Source of the DNA: Puffinus mauretanicus | Lineage: Eukaryota > Chordata > Aves > Procellariiformes > Procellariidae | Length of the DNA stretch: 64,000 nt | Direction: 5' to 3' | NCBI GenBank assembly: GCA_023333565.1 | Contig: JAJKFH010000470.1 | Location: 310,001-374,000 of the forward strand | Shown here: positions 37,701 through 49,037 of the stretch, piece after piece | How positions within the stretch are numbered: position 1 is the stretch's first letter | Layout: every line of letters starts with the position of its first letter | Position numbers and translations under genes: made by a program | The notes under the pieces: model-generated | Told to the model about the DNA's origin: nothing | Seen by the model: the letters and a program-made list of their open reading frames with translations, nothing else | The model's database searches: none

Positions 37701-39532
37701 TTGACGACGAGACTGGATTGTCAAAGAAGTCAAACTTGAAGACAATGCAGTGAGAGAAATAACTGAAAGTCCACTGCTGGCGCAGGATGAAATTCGCTGG
37801 TCTTCACCTGAAAATATGAATCCATGCCAGAGACCCAGAGTCAAATCTTTTTTTATTTTATCAGAACAATAGGAACAGCAAGTTTATGATTAAAAGTTCT
37901 GAAATGTGCAAATACGATGTACTGCAAGGAGCTGGCCTGACCCCATGTACCTCTGCAGGAACACTGAGCAGCCAAGTCCATTAAGGATTTATAGAAACTG
38001 CAGTCCTGAGATCTTTACTGCGACCTGGTTGTTCAGCTCGAGCACCCACGTAAGGCCAGTCAGCTCCAGCCTCTGGTCACCCCTCGGACATGGTCTAGTT
38101 CTCTGCTCACTGGCCAAGGCTCTGCCTGTCCAAAGAACCTCTGGCAAATTGTCAACACAAGATGAATGCCCCACCATAAATGAGGCCTTCATATTTAAAG
38201 CATGTGTGCTTGTGTGTGTATGGGGGAGAGGAGAAAATCACAGGACTAACAAGCTATGATTAAGCTCAGAAATAATGGTTTCCTGTGCAAACACAGAGCT
38301 ATGTCTCTTCTTAGTACAACTACCTCATCCCCAATTGTGTCTATTAAAGACAATTACTGGGGGAGACAGATATGTGTAACCAGATGTGGAAACAACGGTC
38401 ATGTTATGCACAGTGCCATATGCAGTTTAAATTCTTTGGGGCTGAACAAGTTCCATATAAAAAAATTGTGTGTGTGTGTTTGTGCACAGCGGAGCAGCTG
38501 TCAATGGGGAAATCCCCTTAGCCCACTTTAATCCTACGTTCCACAATCCCCAGGGATTAAACAAATGCCCTAACATTATTTACTGTAATGCTCCCTCCCT
38601 GGGGGGCTTCAGCCCATGAAATCCACTCCAGCATTTGCAAGTTCCAGTTGTGAAATAGGCTGTGCGCATTCTATATTTGGTAGCTCGCAAGTACTCTTTC
38701 AGTTGGGCCTGGAGTGATGAAAGGACAGGAGTCAGGAATTCAGCTCAAGCGGAGTCTAAGAGGCAGCGGGCTCGGGCTCGGAGTGGGAGCTCATTTCTCA
38801 CTGCACAGGTCTTACATGGGCACCAAGGCATTGCAGTGACTGCTGAGAGGGGACAGCGTTCACAGGACTGTACAAGACGCTTTCTTAAAATTAAAGCTGC
38901 TGCCACAGTACTATTCCTCCCATCTACACACTGGGAGTATGAAATGAGGCTTTAAACCCAGCTACGCCTGTAAAGCCCCACGTGCCTTCTGCTTTCCTTT
39001 TCCTATGATGAAATACGTGTTTGAATTTGGGTACAATCCCTGTGAGACTAGTGACAAGGTTTCCATCGATTCAGATGCACAAACCTCACAGTCCCAATAA
39101 GGCTGTGACAGTGCAAACTGCACAACGCCATCAAACTCTTATGACCGTTTGGGTTCAATTGATGGCCACGGTGCCCAGCAATAACATCCAAAAATTTCAG
39201 GCTGGGGCTCCCAAGAACCCTCTGACATATTTGCAATTGCTCCATCTCTTTCTTGAGCTTCCCGTCTATTACAGCTTCTTTGAAGACAGTAAACATTAAA
39301 TTCTGTATTAGGCTGTCCTTGCCTTGACTTCATATACATTTTAAATTCTTCAACTTAGATGATTGTACCAACTCAGCACTACAGTTTGAATTACTGCTGC
39401 CACAACTGAGATGGCAAGCCACAGCCACAGGGAGCATCACCCTGAGGAAGCCACTGCTGTTAGTACAGGGGCGGGTTTGGCCCCACGTCTTTCAGCAGCA
39501 GCAAACAGTACAAACTTCAAATGCAAAGGAGT
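34800..39532. other. Gene-free stretch upstream of the miR-193a island
   Basis: Two overlapping opposite frames stand out only by length: 35405-36001 plus (198 codons) and 35821-36399 minus (192 codons). Neither resembles a known family, and each overlaps the other or the 36.1 kb hairpin. A divergent non-coding transcript from the island could pass here. Otherwise I see nothing supportable. Confidence 0.55.
36089..36141 (+). other. Strong inverted repeat / hairpin
   Basis: AACGTGTTCCTTGGCT (36089-36104) and AGCCAAGGAACATGTT (36126-36141) are inverted copies separated by 21 bases. In plus-strand RNA all 16 positions pair, one as G-U, and after a single mismatch three more pairs extend the base. 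In minus-strand RNA the same position is an A-C mismatch. It lies 1.3 kb beyond the miR-193a CpG island. It could be a remnant of a palindromic transposon or a small RNA hairpin; I do not recognise a known microRNA. Confidence 0.6.
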
Positions 39533-39800
39533 TTCACAGAATCACGGAATGGTTGAGGTTGAAAGGGACCTCTGGAAGTCATCTGGTCCACCGCCTGCTC
39601 AGGCAGGGTCACCTAAAGAAGGCTGCCCAGGACTGTCCAGATGGCTTTTGAATATCTCCAAGGATGGATTCTCCACAACTCCCCGGGCAACCTGTTCCAG
39701 CACTCGGTCACCCTTACTTGAAAAAGTGTTTCCTGATGTTCAGATGGAACCTCCTGTGTTTCAGTTCATGCCCATTGCCTCTTGTCCTGTTTGTTGCTGA
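39533..39800 (-). mobile_element. 5'-truncated CR1 LINE (3' end)
   Basis: Read on the minus strand this is a typical avian CR1 tail: GAACATCAGGAAACACTT, GAGTGCTGGAACAGGTTGCC, TCTGGACAGTCCTGGGCAG, CAGATGACTTCCAGAGGTCC, ending CCGTGATTCTGTGAAA. About 265 bp of 3' UTR-type sequence remains and no ORF2 coding region is left. CR1 copies are normally 5'-truncated, and the terminal ATTCTRTG-type octamer is reduced to about one unit. It is the youngest-looking transposon in the window. The family is typical of birds, which supports the host assignment. Confidence 0.93.
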
Positions 39801-42800
39801 TGCTTTTTGCACTGCTGACATGATGTCTCAGGCTGGACTCTGAAGCCTGGCTTTGTCACCATAATCACCAGGCCAGTGGGGCTGTATTGTGCTGAATGCA
39901 AAGGAAATTATTCTTCATAATATGAGATTCATATGAGGACTAATAGTTCAGAAGCTATATTAATCCAACATCTGACTCTGCTCCCATGGCACTGCATTTA
40001 CAAACATATAATTTCATCAGCTCCAATATAATTTTCTTCCAATTTACACCAAGGTCATAATAAAGGCTATACTCACGTCACTGCCCTTCATCCTGCTTGC
40101 TTACTGCAGTAAACTTCACTCGGTGGTAAATGCCAGAGGGTTCTCACACGGATAAGGAGAACCCCGGTGCGCAAACCTTCCAGATGTGGGCTCTGAGCCT
40201 CTCTTTCTTTCACGCAGTTTACAGTCAGAAACATGAATAAGCACCTGAGAGAGAAAGAGGGAGAGGACCACGGCTTCTGTGACCAGCAGGCCCCATGCTG
40301 CTGAGGTTGAACAGACTGTGGAGGAGATGAGATTAGAGATCTCCCATCCATCCCCCTTGCTCCTCCTTCCCTGCATAATTGAAGTTCGTTTCAGACACAC
40401 TGCCTGGAGTGTCAGCTGGCATCTTCTGGGCTTCACAGAAGCGGCTGATGCCATTCAGCACCACTTTTTCTTTTTAAATTCTGTTTTCATAGGTTCCCTT
40501 GGGAAACCAAGGCACCGAGCACTGCTCCGCACTATGCCAGCACGGCAGTAAGGGCTGCCGCCCCCTCTCCCGGGCGCCCACAAAATCCCGCTGCCGCCAC
40601 TCATGACATTACACCTAGCTCTCAGGGGAGCAGCAGCAGCATGCTGTGCTGACCCCTTCATTCATCCCAGTCAGGGAGGCACACCTGGACCTTTTAATTA
40701 GTATCTAATTATAGATGACAGTAGCATCCTCAGGACTGGACCTCTATAAGACTTGCTACTCCTGTACCAAAGCAAAAATACAACTGGGATCCTCACGGAG
40801 GAACTTCACAACTGCTCCCCTTCTCACGTTTCTGGAGAAGGGGACACTGGTAACTCTGCCCCTTGAACACAGAATGAGGAGACTCACTTTGCCTTTCCTA
40901 CAGTTGCCATGACCAGTTTTCAAAGGGGGTGGAAATTTCTTATTTCTTGTCTGACTGTCATTTTTAAAATTATTGAATACTGCAGCATTCAAAGGATTAC
41001 TATTCACAAACACATACCTGCTCCTCCAGCAGAACAAATCGAGTAATTTCTGTTTCTGCTTGAGCCTTCGGCATGCAGACAAAAACATTTTTTATTCATC
41101 AGTGGTAAAAGGCTACAGCCATTTGACTTTAAACACAGACATGTTTCTGGGCTCTCTTCCAGGAAGTCTGTGTCACCCAGGCTTTAGATCGATATGTTTG
41201 TCTGCAAAGTCACCCTTTTGATCTGTAATTTTTCATTTTGACACAAGAAATGCCTTTTGGTCAAACTTCAGCAGTCCATTAAATTCCAGGCATAATGGAA
41301 ATGGGAATCACATTGCTGTAGCCATGTGAAGATTTCCACAGTTTGGGGTTTATTTACTCATGGGTTAATTTACTCAGCCATATATTTGGGATTCAGACAA
41401 CACTGCAAATACTGTGCTCCTGCCTCCTCTAAGATCACTGCCTCCTCCCCAATTGTTTGTTGGTGGTCTCACCGGCAGTCGCAGCTTTATGAAATACTCG
41501 GTACATTTAGTTATCTAATCTGCAGGAAACCTTATCGCAGTTTCGTACGGCAGGCGCTGAGCATCCTCCCAGCTTGGCCCTGTCGCTTGCCGTGTACCGA
41601 GGCAGGGCCCGGATGCGGACACCAGCCCCGCCGCCGCGAGCGAGGCTCTCGCCAGCACGTGGCCCAGCTGGCTCGGGCAGCCCCCTCACCCCTGGCACAC
41701 CACGCTCTACTTGCACAACTCGGCACATGTATTTTCTTTCAAAGTTCAAGGTTTCAGGGCTTGGGCTGAGTTTTTTTTTTCTCCTTTTTTTAGAAAAAAA
41801 GGTGTCAGCAGTCCCATGGAGGGACACCCAAAAAGCAAAAGAGCTGGGAAGACAATCCGACACTTTATTAACGGGACAAGCGGGGCTGAACAGTCTTTGA
41901 ACAATCCCGCTGCCCGGCTCCACACAGCAAGGTCTGAGCAAGGTTTTCAAATGATCTCACTACTATTTCTGAACCAGCCACCCAGCTCCTCCTGTGTTGC
42001 TAACACACTGGTTTTCAGTTGCTGAAGTTTGACCCTAGGGAGGACGCGACAGACACTCAGGAGAGTTGCAAAGCACTGAAAATGTTATCATAATCCGAAC
42101 AAAGAACATGATGCTTTTAGTCCCCATTCACATCTTACCTTTCAAAAGCAAGCATTTTCTGTCAGCCTCTCAAAAATACATATAACACACAATTCAGAAA
42201 TACCGCTGTTATAATTGATTCATTTTTACACTTATTTTAAAGGGGTCATGAAGATGTCTGGATTCTGAATAAGTGGTTTGTCAAACCAGAAAGGTCAGGA
42301 AATTCTGTATCTAAATATGGCCGAGATTTTCAGCAGTAACACATCTTTTAAGTACATTAATTGTAATGTGCTTTTATTAGGTAATTAAAAGGGGCCTCAT
42401 TTTAATCCTCATTTAATAACTTCTCATTTAATAGAGGTGCTATATTCCGAGGGAGACTGCTCAGTATTTTCTGGACTAAAATCAAAGATCTTAGAGCAAC
42501 TCAAATGGGACACCTAAAAGTTTTTATGTTTTTGGTCAGGACTTGTGTCCAAATTAAACAACTCTCCCTCACCCACCAAAAAAAACCCCAAACCATCTCC
42601 AGCACAGCTATGATCAGATCACAAGCATCTTGATTAAAGTTCATTGGCACTTCAGGACTTTAGCTATTAAATTAAGGCCAAAATAAAATTTATTGCCTGA
42701 GTGAGAAGAGGGGGCCGTGAATCTGGGAGGCGAGAGAACACGTGATCGTCCTCAACACAACCCTGCCGCGCCGGCAGCCCCACAAAAAGTGACGGTGCAG

Positions 42801-44081
42801 AGACACCGAAGAGAGGGGAGCGAGGAGAAGCAGAAGCCCCAGCGGTGCCTGCACCAGCGAGTCAGGAGGGGAGGGAGCCGCAGGGTCAGCTCTGCCGAGA
42901 TGTGATGAGCAGGACATTTTATACGGATCTTATTTTTAGGCTAGACTTTGCTCACACACAGGATCAGCTGACAGAGTCTTGTTAGCTTGGGCGGCACTCT
43001 GCTAATTGACATCAGTTGGGGTCTAGCTGTTGATCTCTAGCTTTGTTAACACCGCGCAGGTGAGGCAGGCCAGGTGACAGCCACGGGGCCAGGTGACACA
43101 CAGCACACGTGCCAGGTGACACACACGGGGCCAGACTTTCACATCCTGAGCTCCTGCTGCAAGAATCCCCTCAGTTATCCGAAGGAACCCGCAGCCTCCG
43201 CTCTTGCCTGAGCCAGGGCTGGTAGTAGTTTGTCTCCAGGAGGCTCAGCACATCATCTTGCCCTGGTGTAAACTTTACATCTGAGCCCGAGGCACAGCTC
43301 CGTTCCTTCTAATGAGCCAACCAGAACTCTTCAGAGGTGACAAACTGCTCCGAAAGCTTCACCTGTTCAAATGTGGTATTTACAGCCAGGCCTCCAGCCG
43401 TTCTTTTCTGCATAGGAACACCTCCTTGTCTTCCTCTGGACTTTCTTGACTACTACAACCAACGCATTATTTTTCTGTCGTGCTTCGGGGGTGAGCAGGG
43501 GCCTGTATTGCACACCTGGACTCTGCTGTGCTGAGCAAAACCAACAGCCCTAAAAAGATGGTCCTGAAGACTGGAAAAGAACACCCGTGCCCTGGGATGA
43601 GTGTGTCTGTGAAGAGCTGGGAAGACAACAACGTGAGCAGGATGGCACGCAGAGGACCACACGTTACTGAAGGGAAAGGATCCGGCGGGGTGAGCTTGTT
43701 CCAAGAGCGAAGGTGCACGACACTAGTCCCGGCACAGAGCTTTTCCGAGGAGCTGGGCAAAGAGCCGGCGAAGGACCGTCCCCACAAGACACCCGGGAGT
43801 CAGAAGCGAATATTCCGGTTCTGCAGAGACTGAAGTTAAGCAGCTGGTAAGCTGCCTGGATGTGCTGTGGCCGCAGAGGAGAGCGGCGGCAGAGCTTTAT
43901 TGAAATACCTGGCTGTGAGTCCTGGGTTCGTGGCACGCGTCTGGGCAAGACTCAACTCCTCGGGTTTACGGGATGGCAAGCCTGTTTCAGGGAGGAACTC
44001 AGTTTCACAATTGATTTCAACCAGAAACAAACCCACAGAACTCTGAAATTCTCTGCAAAAGCTGCAAGACGGCTTTTGAAT
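39801..44081. other. Gene-free stretch left of the satellite array
   Basis: Unique-looking DNA with a modestly GC-rich patch at about 41.53-41.71 kb and the CAGGTG repeat at 43.06-43.13 kb. The frames of up to 147 codons at 41.3-41.95 kb occur on both strands over the same GC-rich patch and look like composition effects. Confidence 0.55.
43057..43130. repeat. Short tandem repeat of CAGGTG E-boxes
   Basis: Three imperfect units starting CCAGGTGACA lie head to tail at 43070-43088, 43089-43111 and 43112-43130. A related CAGGTGAGG precedes them. In 74 bp there are four CAGGTG boxes (43057, 43071, 43090, 43113) and one CACGTG (43106). CAGGTG is the preferred site of Snail/ZEB repressors and some E-proteins. 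Whether the block is a small minisatellite by chance or a regulatory site cannot be told from sequence. Confidence 0.7.
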
Positions 44082-46634
44082 CATGAGAAACATTCTGATT
44101 TATTTTTTCATTATTTTTTCTTGTTTTCTTAATGCCATCAGTTTTAAAATTTTCTTTCTACATCTCTGTTTTAGTTCGCCGTCACTATTTATTAATTTTT
44201 TCCGTATTTCCTTAATCACCGTTTCTTTTAAAATTTTCTGTCTACTTTTATCCCATTTGCTGTCTGTATTTCACTGTATTTATGTTTTAATTATTTGTCT
44301 TTCCTTAGTGCCCTTGCTTTTTAGATAGTCTTTCTACGTCTCCGTTTTAGTTTGCTGTCCCTATTTTTTAGTTTTTCCCTTTATTTCCCTAATCCCCCTC
44401 GTTTTTTAATTGTTCTTTCTACGCTTACATTTTTTCCCTTCACTGTCTTTTTAAAATTATTTCTTCTCTTGCTTCTTTGCCATCACATTTTAGATTTTCT
44501 TTCTACGTCTCCGCTTTAGTTCACTATGCAATTTTTTGATTTCTTGATTATTTCCTTAATCACCGTTGCTTTTAAAATTTTCTGTCTACTTTTATCCTGT
44601 TCGCTGTCTTTATTTCGCTGCCTTTTCTTTTAATTGTTTTGTCATTCCTTACTGCCCTCACTTTTAAAATTTTCTTTCTACATCTCTTTTAGTTCACTGT
44701 CCCTATTTTTTAGTATTTTTCCTTTATTTCCGTAATGCCCATTGCTTTTTAAATGTTCTTTCTATGCCTACTTTTTTTCCCTGTGATGTCTTTACTTTTA
44801 ACTATTTCTTCTCTTTCCTTAGTGCCATCACTTTTTAGATTTTCTTTCTACATCTCCATTTTAGTTTCCCGTCGTTATTTTTTTTCCTTATTTCCTTAAT
44901 CACCATTGCTTTTAAAAGTTTCTGTCTCCTTTTATCCCACTCGCTGTCGCTATTTCTCTGGGTTTATAATTATTTCTGTTCTTTCCTTAGTGCCCTCGCT
45001 TTTTCAATTTTCTTTCTACTTTTCTGTTTTAGTTTGCTGTCCATATTTCATAATTTTTTTCCTTTATTTCCCTAATGCTTGTCACTTTTTGAGTTTTCTT
45101 TCTATGCCTACTTTTATCCTGTTCACTGTCTTTATTTTTTAATGATTTCTTGTCTTTTGTTAGTGCCGTTGCTTTTTCAATTTTCTATGTCTGCGTTTTA
45201 GTTCACTGTGGCTATTTTTTTAGTTCTTTCCTCTCTTAATCCTTTGGCTTGAGAAATTTTCTACTTTTATCTCATTCGCTCTCTTTACTTTTTAATTATT
45301 TTTTCTTGTTTTTCTTAATACCATTACTCCTAAAATTTTATTTTTACGTCTCTGGTTTAGTTTGCCGTCGCTATTTTGAAATTTTTTCCTTATTTCCTTA
45401 ATCCTATTTGCTTCTAAATTTTTCTGTCTTCTTTTATCCCATTCCCTGTCTTTATTTTGCTCTTTGTTTTTAATTATTTCTTGTCTTTTTTTAGTGCCCT
45501 TGCTTTTTAAATTTTCTTTCTACATCTAGAGTAGTTCACTGTCCCTATTTTTAATTTTTTCCCTTTTTTCCCCTAGTCCCCCTCAGCTTTTTAAATGTTC
45601 TTTCTAAGCCTACTTTGACTCCCTTTGCTATTCTTAAAATTATTTCTTGTCTTTTCTTAGTGCCCTTGCTCTTTAAATTTTCTTTCTATGTCTCCGTTTT
45701 AGTTTGCCGTCGCTATTTTTACATTTTTCCTTATTTTCTTAATCACCGTGGCTTTTAAAATTTTCTCTCCTTTTACACCATTTGCAGTCTTTATTTTGCT
45801 GTATTTATGTTTTAAGTATTTCTTGTCTTCCCTCAGAGTCCTTGCTTTTTCCATTTTCTTTCTCCATCTCCAGTAGTTCGCTCTCCCTATTTTTAAATTT
45901 TTCCCTTTATTTCCCTAATCCCCACTGCTTTTTAAATGTTCTTTCTGTCTACTTTTTTCCCTTCAATGTCTCTATTTTTAATTATTTCTTCTCTTTCCTT
46001 ATTGCCCTTGCTTTTTAAATTTTCTTTCTACATCTCTTTTAGTTCGCTGTCCCTATTTTTTAGGTTTTTTCTTTTCTTTCCCTAATGGCCATTGCTTTTT
46101 AAATGTTCTTTCTATACCTACTTTTTTCCCTGTGATGTCTTTACTTTTAATTATGTTTTCTCTTTCCTTAGTGCCATCACTTTTTAGATTTTGTTTCTAT
46201 GTCTGTTTTAGTTTCCTGTCATTTTTTTCCTTATTTCCTTAATCACTGTTGCCTTTAAAAGTTTCTCTCTCCTTTTATACCACTCGCTGTCTCTATTTCT
46301 CTGTCTTTACGTTTTAGTTATTTCTTGTCTTTCCTTAGTGCCCTCGCTTTTTCAATTTTCTATGTCTCTGTTTTAGTTTGCTGTCCATATTTCATAATTT
46401 TTTTCCTTTATCTCCCTAATGCTCGTCACTTTTAAAGTTTTCTTTCTATGCCTACTTTTATCCTGTTCACTGTCCTTATTTTTTAATGATTTCTTGTCTT
46501 TCCTTAGTGCCGTCGCTTTTTCAATTTTCTGTCTATGTCTGTGTTTTAGTTCACTGTCGCTATTTTTTAGTTCTTTCCTCTCTTAATCCTTTGGCTTGAG
46601 AAATTTTCTACTTTTATCTTGGTTGCTGTCTTTA
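44082..46634. repeat. Pyrimidine-rich satellite array, about 170-bp monomer, 15 copies, 8-mer higher-order repeat
   Basis: The anchor TTTAGTTYGCYGTC-like core recurs at 44173, 44349, 44518, 44691, 44863, 45031, 45200, 45359, 45533, 45701, 45875, 46041, 46210, 46375 and 46548: 15 copies, mean spacing about 170 bp, range 159-176. Monomers fall into types. One has CCTTAATCACCGTTGC followed by TTTATCCCATTCGC; another has CCCTAATCCCCATTGC followed by CCTACTTTTTTCCC. They alternate in part of the array. Monomers 4-7 recur as 12-15 at offsets of 1344-1350 bp, showing an 8-monomer higher-order duplication; for example, CTGTGATGTC is at 44781 and 46130, and CCTTTGGCTT at 45241 and 46588. The plus strand is strongly T/C-rich. 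Phe/Ser/Leu-rich frames of about 80 codons in it are not genes. I do not recognise the family. Confidence 0.93.
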
Positions 46635-47489
46635 GAAACCGATGTGAGATGCTGTAGAATTAAAAAAAAAAAGTCAAAACAGGGTGTTTCAAAGTTGGAA
46701 CTTTTGTCCTCAAAAGCCTCCAACAAAGTTGACAGGCTTTGGACACCACTGCATTTTCCAAGTAAAATTGTGTCTACATTTTTCTAAACAAGTTCTAAAC
46801 CGTATTTCCTGTTTTTATATCAAAATGTAGTACGGCTTTTTTTGTGGCTTGTTAATAACATGCTGTACAACCATTTTGCACAAAACTCCCCAAACACCTT
46901 ACGCACACACGCCTGCAACACCTATTGAGAAAGACAAATCGCCTCCTACCCAGCCTGTCCCAGGCTACGTCTGGCACATGAAACGGCAAAACCCGGCTTT
47001 GTCTAAGCATCAAAGGAAGCAGCTAGTTTTTTGGAAGAGGCTCCTCAGCTCTTCCCCGATATCTGGCTATTGTGATTTTGCAACGAAATGACTCTATTCT
47101 TTACATATTTTAAGCTGTCTGAAAGCAGCAATAATCAAAGTGATGTTATACAGAGCCAGCAGAAATGCCCTTGCACACGTGTACAGCTTCGCACAGCTTT
47201 ATGTATTAAGAGCCAAGCAATCAAGGTCGATTCTGGTGTAAACAGCACAACTGCACTAAGCTTTTCATAGCTGTATTTGTTTATTCCAGGATTTGGCCTC
47301 CCTCTACCATTTAAGGGCTCTATATGCGAGAACTTACTTACACCAAAACCAGCACCTATAGAGAAAGTAACAGCAAGAGGGATTCATCACTCCCAAGCTC
47401 ACCAAGCGCTTCCTCCACAGCAATGCAGCGCAAACACCAGTTTAACTGATTCGTTGCATTCAAGACAACTGTCCTGACGCAGAACACAG
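46635..47489. other. Gene-free stretch between satellite array and tRNA island
   Basis: About 850 bp of ordinary AT-leaning sequence. No gene, repeat or signal is recognised. Confidence 0.55.
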
Positions 47490-47863
47490 AGACATGCCCG
47501 CTGCAGGAGCGGTTTCCGTGCTGCCTCAGCCCGGGCACAGCACCTCCCTCCCGGGGCAGAGGCTCCCGCGGGGGTCCCGGGGCGCAGGGCTCTGCCCCGA
47601 CAGACCCTTCCCCCCCGCAGCCCTGCGTGGGAGCCTGCCAACCCACGGCCTGCACTGATGCCACCCGTGGGCTTACCACCACCCCCACGGCCTCCCCACC
47701 AGCTCTGTGGCAAAGACCCGTGAGAACCGCGGCCGCCCCACCGGCTCCACGCTGGAAATCCACGGGGATCGCGGCCACCCACTGCTCCGCTCTCCGGGAC
47801 CCGCAGCTTCCCCACCGCGCGGGGCACAGGGAGGACCCGGAGCGGCTCTCCGCGGCCGAAAGC

Positions 47864-47868
47864 AAAAA
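47864..47868 (-). terminator. Nearest Pol III T-run terminator for the tRNA
   Basis: This is the first run of at least four T on the minus strand after the tRNA (AAAAA on plus), about 70 nt beyond the mature 3' end. The intervening sequence is GC-rich and has no T4. If it is used, the pre-tRNA would carry an unusually long 3' trailer. Confidence 0.4.
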
Positions 47869-47938
47869 GGGGCCGCAAACGAGGCGGCGTCCGCGGCCTC
47901 CCCACGGCGGGGCTGCCAGCGCACCGCGCTGCCTCGGC

Positions 47939-48010
47939 AGGCACGGACGGGGTTCGAACCCGCGATCTTCGGTTTACGAGACCGACGCCTTACCACTTGG
48001 CCACCGCGCC
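47939..48010 (-). tRNA. tRNA-Thr (anticodon CGT)
   Basis: This is a complete 72-nt cloverleaf without intron. The acceptor strands are GGCGCGG and CCGTGCC with a T discriminator. The D arm reads GGCCAAGTGGTAAGGC and carries the A box. The anticodon stem is TCGGT/ACCGA and the loop is CTCGTAA, placing CGT at 47976-47978, which decodes ACG (Thr). The T arm carries a perfect B box, GGTTCGAACCC. It sits in a CpG-rich block on the same strand as RAB11FIP4 and both miRNAs. As I recall, it differs by about one T-stem base from the human tRNA-Thr(CGT) at the same syntenic position. There is no T run close to the 3' end; the first TTTTT on the transcribed strand is at 47868-47864, about 70 nt downstream. 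All stems pair, so I regard it as functional. Confidence 0.97.
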
Positions 48011-48968
48011 TGACGGGCTAGCAGCACCCGCGCGCCGCCAGTGGAAGCCAGCGACCCGCCAGGCCCGGCCGCCCGCCCCGGGGAGCTGCCGGCGGCGGGA
48101 CGGGGCGCCCCCCCCCGCCGCGCCCCCCCCGCCGCGCGGGGTGAGGCCGCAGCAGCGCCCGCCCGGCTGGCGGCGGTTCCCGCAGGCACGTGCGGGCGCC
48201 GGGTGGGTGCGGGGCAGCCGCGGGCGGGGCACCGGCGGCGGGCGGCGGCCCCGCGGAACCGCCCAGGACGGTGGGACGGGAGCGCGGGCGGGTCGTGCCC
48301 CAGCGCGTCCCCCGGCGGCTGCCGGGGGCCGGGCCCGTCCCGCCTGCGGAGCTCAGCTGTCCCCCGCCCGCTCCTGCCTGCGGCCAGGTGCCTCAAACCC
48401 TCTCCTGCTAACGCAGCCCTGCAGCTTTCCCCGCGGCTGAGCCTTCCCCTCGGCTCTCCAGCATCACCGGCGAGGGCAGCGCTGTTGCTCAAAAAAGACC
48501 ATGAAATGATTGGTGAATATTTGTTTTTCTTTCTCCCGGTTAACAACTCCTGACGTTTCTCATGGCAGAATAAAGCTGTACATCGCCACAGAAACACCGC
48601 GTTGCCTAAGGAAACAATCAGTAGCTATTTTGTATGAAAAAAGTCTGCTGCTAAGCTTGTACATTCAGCCTTGTTGCTTTCCAGTGTCTGGCACCTGCTA
48701 CCGAGAGTGTGCTGGTGCCATCTCCCACTTTCGGGGGGAGGGAGGCTCCCCCCCAGAGCAAGAGCACCGGGTGCAAGCGGCACCGTCCTGCGGTGGGACG
48801 CAAGGCCCAGCACACGGGGACCCGGCTGGGGCTCTCCCGCCGCAGCTCAGCTCCTGCCGTGCGATTGCCGTAGCACGCTGCCTCCCATCACTCTCTGTGT
48901 GCCAAGCAACAGCATTTCCACCCCTTCCCGTGGGACGGTATCAGGCAATCTAACATGGTTTTGCGTGT

Positions 48969-49037
48969 CAGGAAGTGTTTCCTGATATTCAAACTGAATT
49001 TTCACATTTTACTTCAATCCCATTATCTTCTGTTTGC
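48969..49037 (-). mobile_element. Short old CR1 fragment
   Basis: Plus reads CAGGAAGTGTTTCCTGATAT, then ...CAATCCCATTATCTTCTG. This matches the same antisense CR1 segment seen near 39.72-39.79 kb (AAGTGTTTCCTGATGTTCAG ... GCCCATTGCCTCTTGTC) with many substitutions. Only about 70 bp can be recognised. Confidence 0.65.

Larger units (their letters stand above)
47490..48470. promoter_or_regulatory. CpG-rich island around tRNA-Thr
   Basis: GC- and CpG-rich sequence runs from about 47.49 to 48.47 kb between AT-rich flanks, with the tRNA near its middle. It holds two long C runs near 48.108-48.131 kb (G runs on minus), so minus-strand DNA could form G-quadruplexes. Open frames up to about 200 codons exist on both strands but overlap the tRNA and each other and look like composition effects. 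The island could simply mark open chromatin at the tRNA, or a start site for an unrecognised non-coding RNA. Confidence 0.6.

Noticed and set aside
44083..46018. Phe/Ser/Leu-rich 78-81-codon frames looking like membrane proteins
   Set aside because: They are translations of T/C-rich satellite monomers; the apparent hydrophobicity comes from TTT and TCT codons.
44082..46634. CRISPR-like or LTR structure for the tandem array
   Set aside because: Units are directly adjacent with no unique spacers, and there are no TG..CA terminal repeats, primer-binding site or coding sequence.
47356..48597. Frames of 104-207 codons across the tRNA island
   Set aside because: They run through the tRNA on both strands and have low-complexity composition.
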